From the NCBI GenBank assembly GCA_900554345.1, contig USHH01000147.1, positions 1 through 5,796 on the forward strand: a stretch of 5,796 bases of DNA, given 5' to 3'. Under the pieces are notes generated by a model. It did no database searches, had not been told where the DNA came from, and saw only the letters and a list, made by a program, of their open reading frames with translations. Both the position numbers and the translations under genes were made by a program. The DNA comes from an uncultured Bacteroidales bacterium (GTDB taxonomy: Bacteria; Bacteroidota; Bacteroidia; Bacteroidales; Muribaculaceae). Below, piece after piece: positions 3,885 to 5,796 of the stretch (positions are counted from its first letter, which is position 1; each line of letters starts with the position of its first letter).

Positions 3885-5708
3885 ATGAAGGATTTTACAA
3901 TGATGATCGCCGGCATACTGCTGGCAATCCCCGGGATGGCTTTCGCGACCCGTCCTCAGGCTCCCGTCATGCCCGACGCCTCCATGCAGGCCAACGCCAT
4001 CGCCACGGGAAAGATTCAAAAACGTGCCGACGACAGCAAACGCATGCGTAAGGCCGCCCCCATGAAGGAGACCACCTTCACCAGTTCCACGCCGGAGGGC
4101 GTGGAAAACGAGAAGGTATATTCCTGGCTCAACGAGAATGTGCCTGGCACTCTCGTCGATGGCCTCTACAAGTCGGCCACCGGCTATGAGATGGGGTGGT
4201 TCATGCCCCAGAGCTTTCGCGTATCCGGCATCGTCGGCAACTATGTGCTCGACGAGGCAAACTCCGAGATCTACATCTACAACCCCATCACACGCTACAA
4301 CTCCTACTCCTACATCAAGGGCAGCATCGACGCCGACGGCAACATCACCTGCAAGATGCCGCAGCTTCTCGCATGCAACCAGCCTGATGACGAGGAGACA
4401 TGGGCATACTACGTGATGAACGCGACACTCAATGAGGACAGGACCGCCTTCATCCCAGTCGACGGCGACCTCGATATACACTACACCCTCAAGGACGGAG
4501 TGCTCACTCTCAATGAGGGCAATCAGGTCGGCATGTTCGAGTATGTCCAGTATTATTACTGGGACGAGAACGACGAGAAGGTAACGGTGCCCGACACCTA
4601 TTTCTGGGATATGACCGGATATTGCGACTATACTCAGTCGATGCGTGAGTTCAACGAGGAGGCCCCGAATCCCGGCAAGGACCTCGCAACGGAGACCTGG
4701 CGCGTGCTCTCCAGAGGACTCGACTCCTACAGCGAGACCCTGCTCGGCTACACCGCTACCGAGATCCAGGCCTGCATCGACGGCAACGAGTTCTGGGTAA
4801 AGGGTATCGACAGGAATGTGCCCGACTGCTGGTTCAAGGGCGACATCGAGGGCGACAAGATCACCTTCCGTAAGTCGTTTGTCTGCTACGACGATGTGGC
4901 CGGCTATTTCCAGTTCCTGCTTGTAGGCAATCAGGTTTGGGATGCTTCTGAAGAGGCATATATGTTCTCACAGGAGCCGGAGATGACATTTGATTTCGAT
5001 CCCGAGACAAGGACTATCATCGGCCATGACACGCAGAGCATCTACGTCAATGCCGGCGACGAATACATCTACTACCTATGCCGCTGGCTTCAGCCCATAA
5101 TCTCCGTCCCCGTCGATATGGCTCCGGCAACCCCGCTCACCCCGATCTTCCTCGACTACTGGGAGCGTGACCTCGAGGACGATTACTCAACCTCCGGCTT
5201 CCAGTTCGCCGTCTCGGCCTTCGACGTCAACTATACGGCCCTCTCCACCGACAACCTCTTCTATGAGATTCTCGTTGACGGCGAGCCATATATCTTCGAT
5301 GAGGAGGCGATAGGCTCGATATGGGGCGATGTCACCGTATCCGGTGACGTGGAGCAGATTCCGTGGCTCCTCGACAGCGACAACATCTATCCCAACGGCA
5401 CCAAGCGCACCATATATCATACCTTCATGGGATACGACACCATCGGTGCCCGCGTGCTCTATATCAACGACAATGACGACTATCTCTATTCCGACGCAAT
5501 CGTATACAACGTGAATACAGGAGAGGTCACCGTCGTTCCCGGATCAGGCGTTGAGGAAATCGGCGTCGGCAGCCATGGCGATATCGTCGATGTGGTCTAT
5601 ACCTCGCTCGACGGCGTTCGCATCCAGCGTCCCGAGAAGGGCATCTACCTGATGACCGTCACCTACGCCGACGGCTTCGTGAAGACCGTGAAGGTCGCCC
5701 GCAGATAA
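3885..5708 (+). CDS. Large secreted protein with internal repeat modules, function unknown
   Basis: This is a 607-residue predicted exported protein of a type seen in Bacteroidales, but I cannot assign a function. Residues 1-21 (MKDFTMMIAGILLAIPGMAFA) are a signal peptide with likely cleavage after A21. No lipobox cysteine is present, so it is probably not a lipoprotein. A basic, low-complexity stretch (about 30-65) leads into a beta-rich, acidic and aromatic-rich body. Two segments resemble each other: about 128-156 (EIYIYNP...SYIKGSIDADGNITC) and 302-328 (EFWVKGIDRNVPDCWFKGDI...KITF), suggesting a duplicated beta module. Another beta-rich domain spans about 415-550. The end (565-607, with YTSLDGVR, KGIYLMTVTYADG and KTVKVARR) resembles the beta-strand C-terminal domains of Bacteroidetes secreted proteins, including type IX sorting domains, but is not a sure match. 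The start is fixed by the signal peptide; the upstream sequence is A-rich without a Shine-Dalgarno. Confidence 0.8.
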   Translation: MKDFTMMIAGILLAIPGMAFATRPQAPVMPDASMQANAIATGKIQKRADDSKRMRKAAPMKETTFTSSTPEGVENEKVYSWLNENVPGTLVDGLYKSATGYEMGWFMPQSFRVSGIVGNYVLDEANSEIYIYNPITRYNSYSYIKGSIDADGNITCKMPQLLACNQPDDEETWAYYVMNATLNEDRTAFIPVDGDLDIHYTLKDGVLTLNEGNQVGMFEYVQYYYWDENDEKVTVPDTYFWDMTGYCDYTQSMREFNEEAPNPGKDLATETWRVLSRGLDSYSETLLGYTATEIQACIDGNEFWVKGIDRNVPDCWFKGDIEGDKITFRKSFVCYDDVAGYFQFLLVGNQVWDASEEAYMFSQEPEMTFDFDPETRTIIGHDTQSIYVNAGDEYIYYLCRWLQPIISVPVDMAPATPLTPIFLDYWERDLEDDYSTSGFQFAVSAFDVNYTALSTDNLFYEILVDGEPYIFDEEAIGSIWGDVTVSGDVEQIPWLLDSDNIYPNGTKRTIYHTFMGYDTIGARVLYINDNDDYLYSDAIVYNVNTGEVTVVPGSGVEEIGVGSHGDIVDVVYTSLDGVRIQRPEKGIYLMTVTYADGFVKTVKVARR

Positions 5709-5745
5709 CGCATTCACAGAAAAAGCTTAGATACTAATGTAGATA

Positions 5746-5782
5746 GAGGCGGCGGGGGCCATGGGGTCCGGCCCCCCGCCTC
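5746..5782. repeat. GC-rich hairpin at the window end
   Basis: GAGGCG (5746-5751) and GGGGGCC (5754-5760) pair with GGCCCCC (5770-5776) and CGCCTC (5777-5782), with GC (5752-5753) left as a two-base bulge and a nine-base loop. The 13-bp stem is very stable and lies 37 bases after the stop of the secreted-protein gene. It lacks a following T-run, so it is at best a non-canonical terminator. It could instead be a dispersed GC-rich repeat, which would also explain why the sequence ends here. Confidence 0.5.
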
Positions 5783-5796
5783 CATCCGCCGGAAAA

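Noticed and set aside
3846..4481. 211-codon minus-strand frame opposite the start of the secreted protein
   Set aside because: It covers the promoter-proximal UTR and signal peptide region of a convincing gene, and its product has no family features.
1..5796. tRNA, rRNA, CRISPR array, insertion sequence or phage genes
   Set aside because: No matching structures, repeat arrays, transposase or integrase sequences, or terminal repeats were seen on either strand.

Overview
The window reads as a chromosomal fragment from a Bacteroidales bacterium. A Muribaculaceae-like (S24-7) or Prevotella-like member is my best guess, by inference. Start codons are preceded by A-rich leaders rather than Shine-Dalgarno sequences. 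Two promoters fit the Bacteroidetes primary-sigma pattern (TTG, 20-nt spacer, TAnnTTTG). The L20 protein has the sequence typical of Bacteroides/Prevotella. The window also holds a TPR / membrane / LuxR-HTH regulator and a large secreted protein of a type common in that order.

Layout. (1) 1-671, plus strand: the 3' end of rpmI (L35) and complete rplT (L20), the tail of the conserved infC-rpmI-rplT operon, closed by a clear intrinsic terminator. The first ~39 bases look corrupted, as at a contig edge. (2) 672-759: a convergent spacer with a small palindrome. (3) 760-1512, minus: an NfsA/FRP-type FMN nitroreductase. (4) 1513-1880: a 368-base gap that is not empty. Read on the minus strand it holds a consensus promoter, a structured ~290-nt leader with two abutting hairpins, and a strong hairpin plus T-run terminator just before the nitroreductase. 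This is the most interesting non-coding part. (5) 1881-3569, minus: a membrane-spanning regulator with a TPR sensor half and a LuxR-type HTH. (6) 3570-3884: a 315-base divergent intergenic region with one good promoter to the right and a cluster of GTAG/CTAC repeats. (7) 3885-5708, plus: a 607-residue secreted protein with an internally repeated module. (8) 5709-5796: a GC-rich hairpin at the window end.

How the parts may relate (inference). The membrane regulator and the secreted protein are divergently transcribed and share a repeat-rich intergenic region, so the regulator may control its neighbour. The nitroreductase has no obvious promoter of its own after the leader terminator, so its expression may depend on readthrough (attenuation). 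I see no mobile element, CRISPR array, tRNA or rRNA. No defence-like or otherwise spectacular new system is evident. The leader and the regulator / secreted-protein pair are the best candidates for something undescribed.
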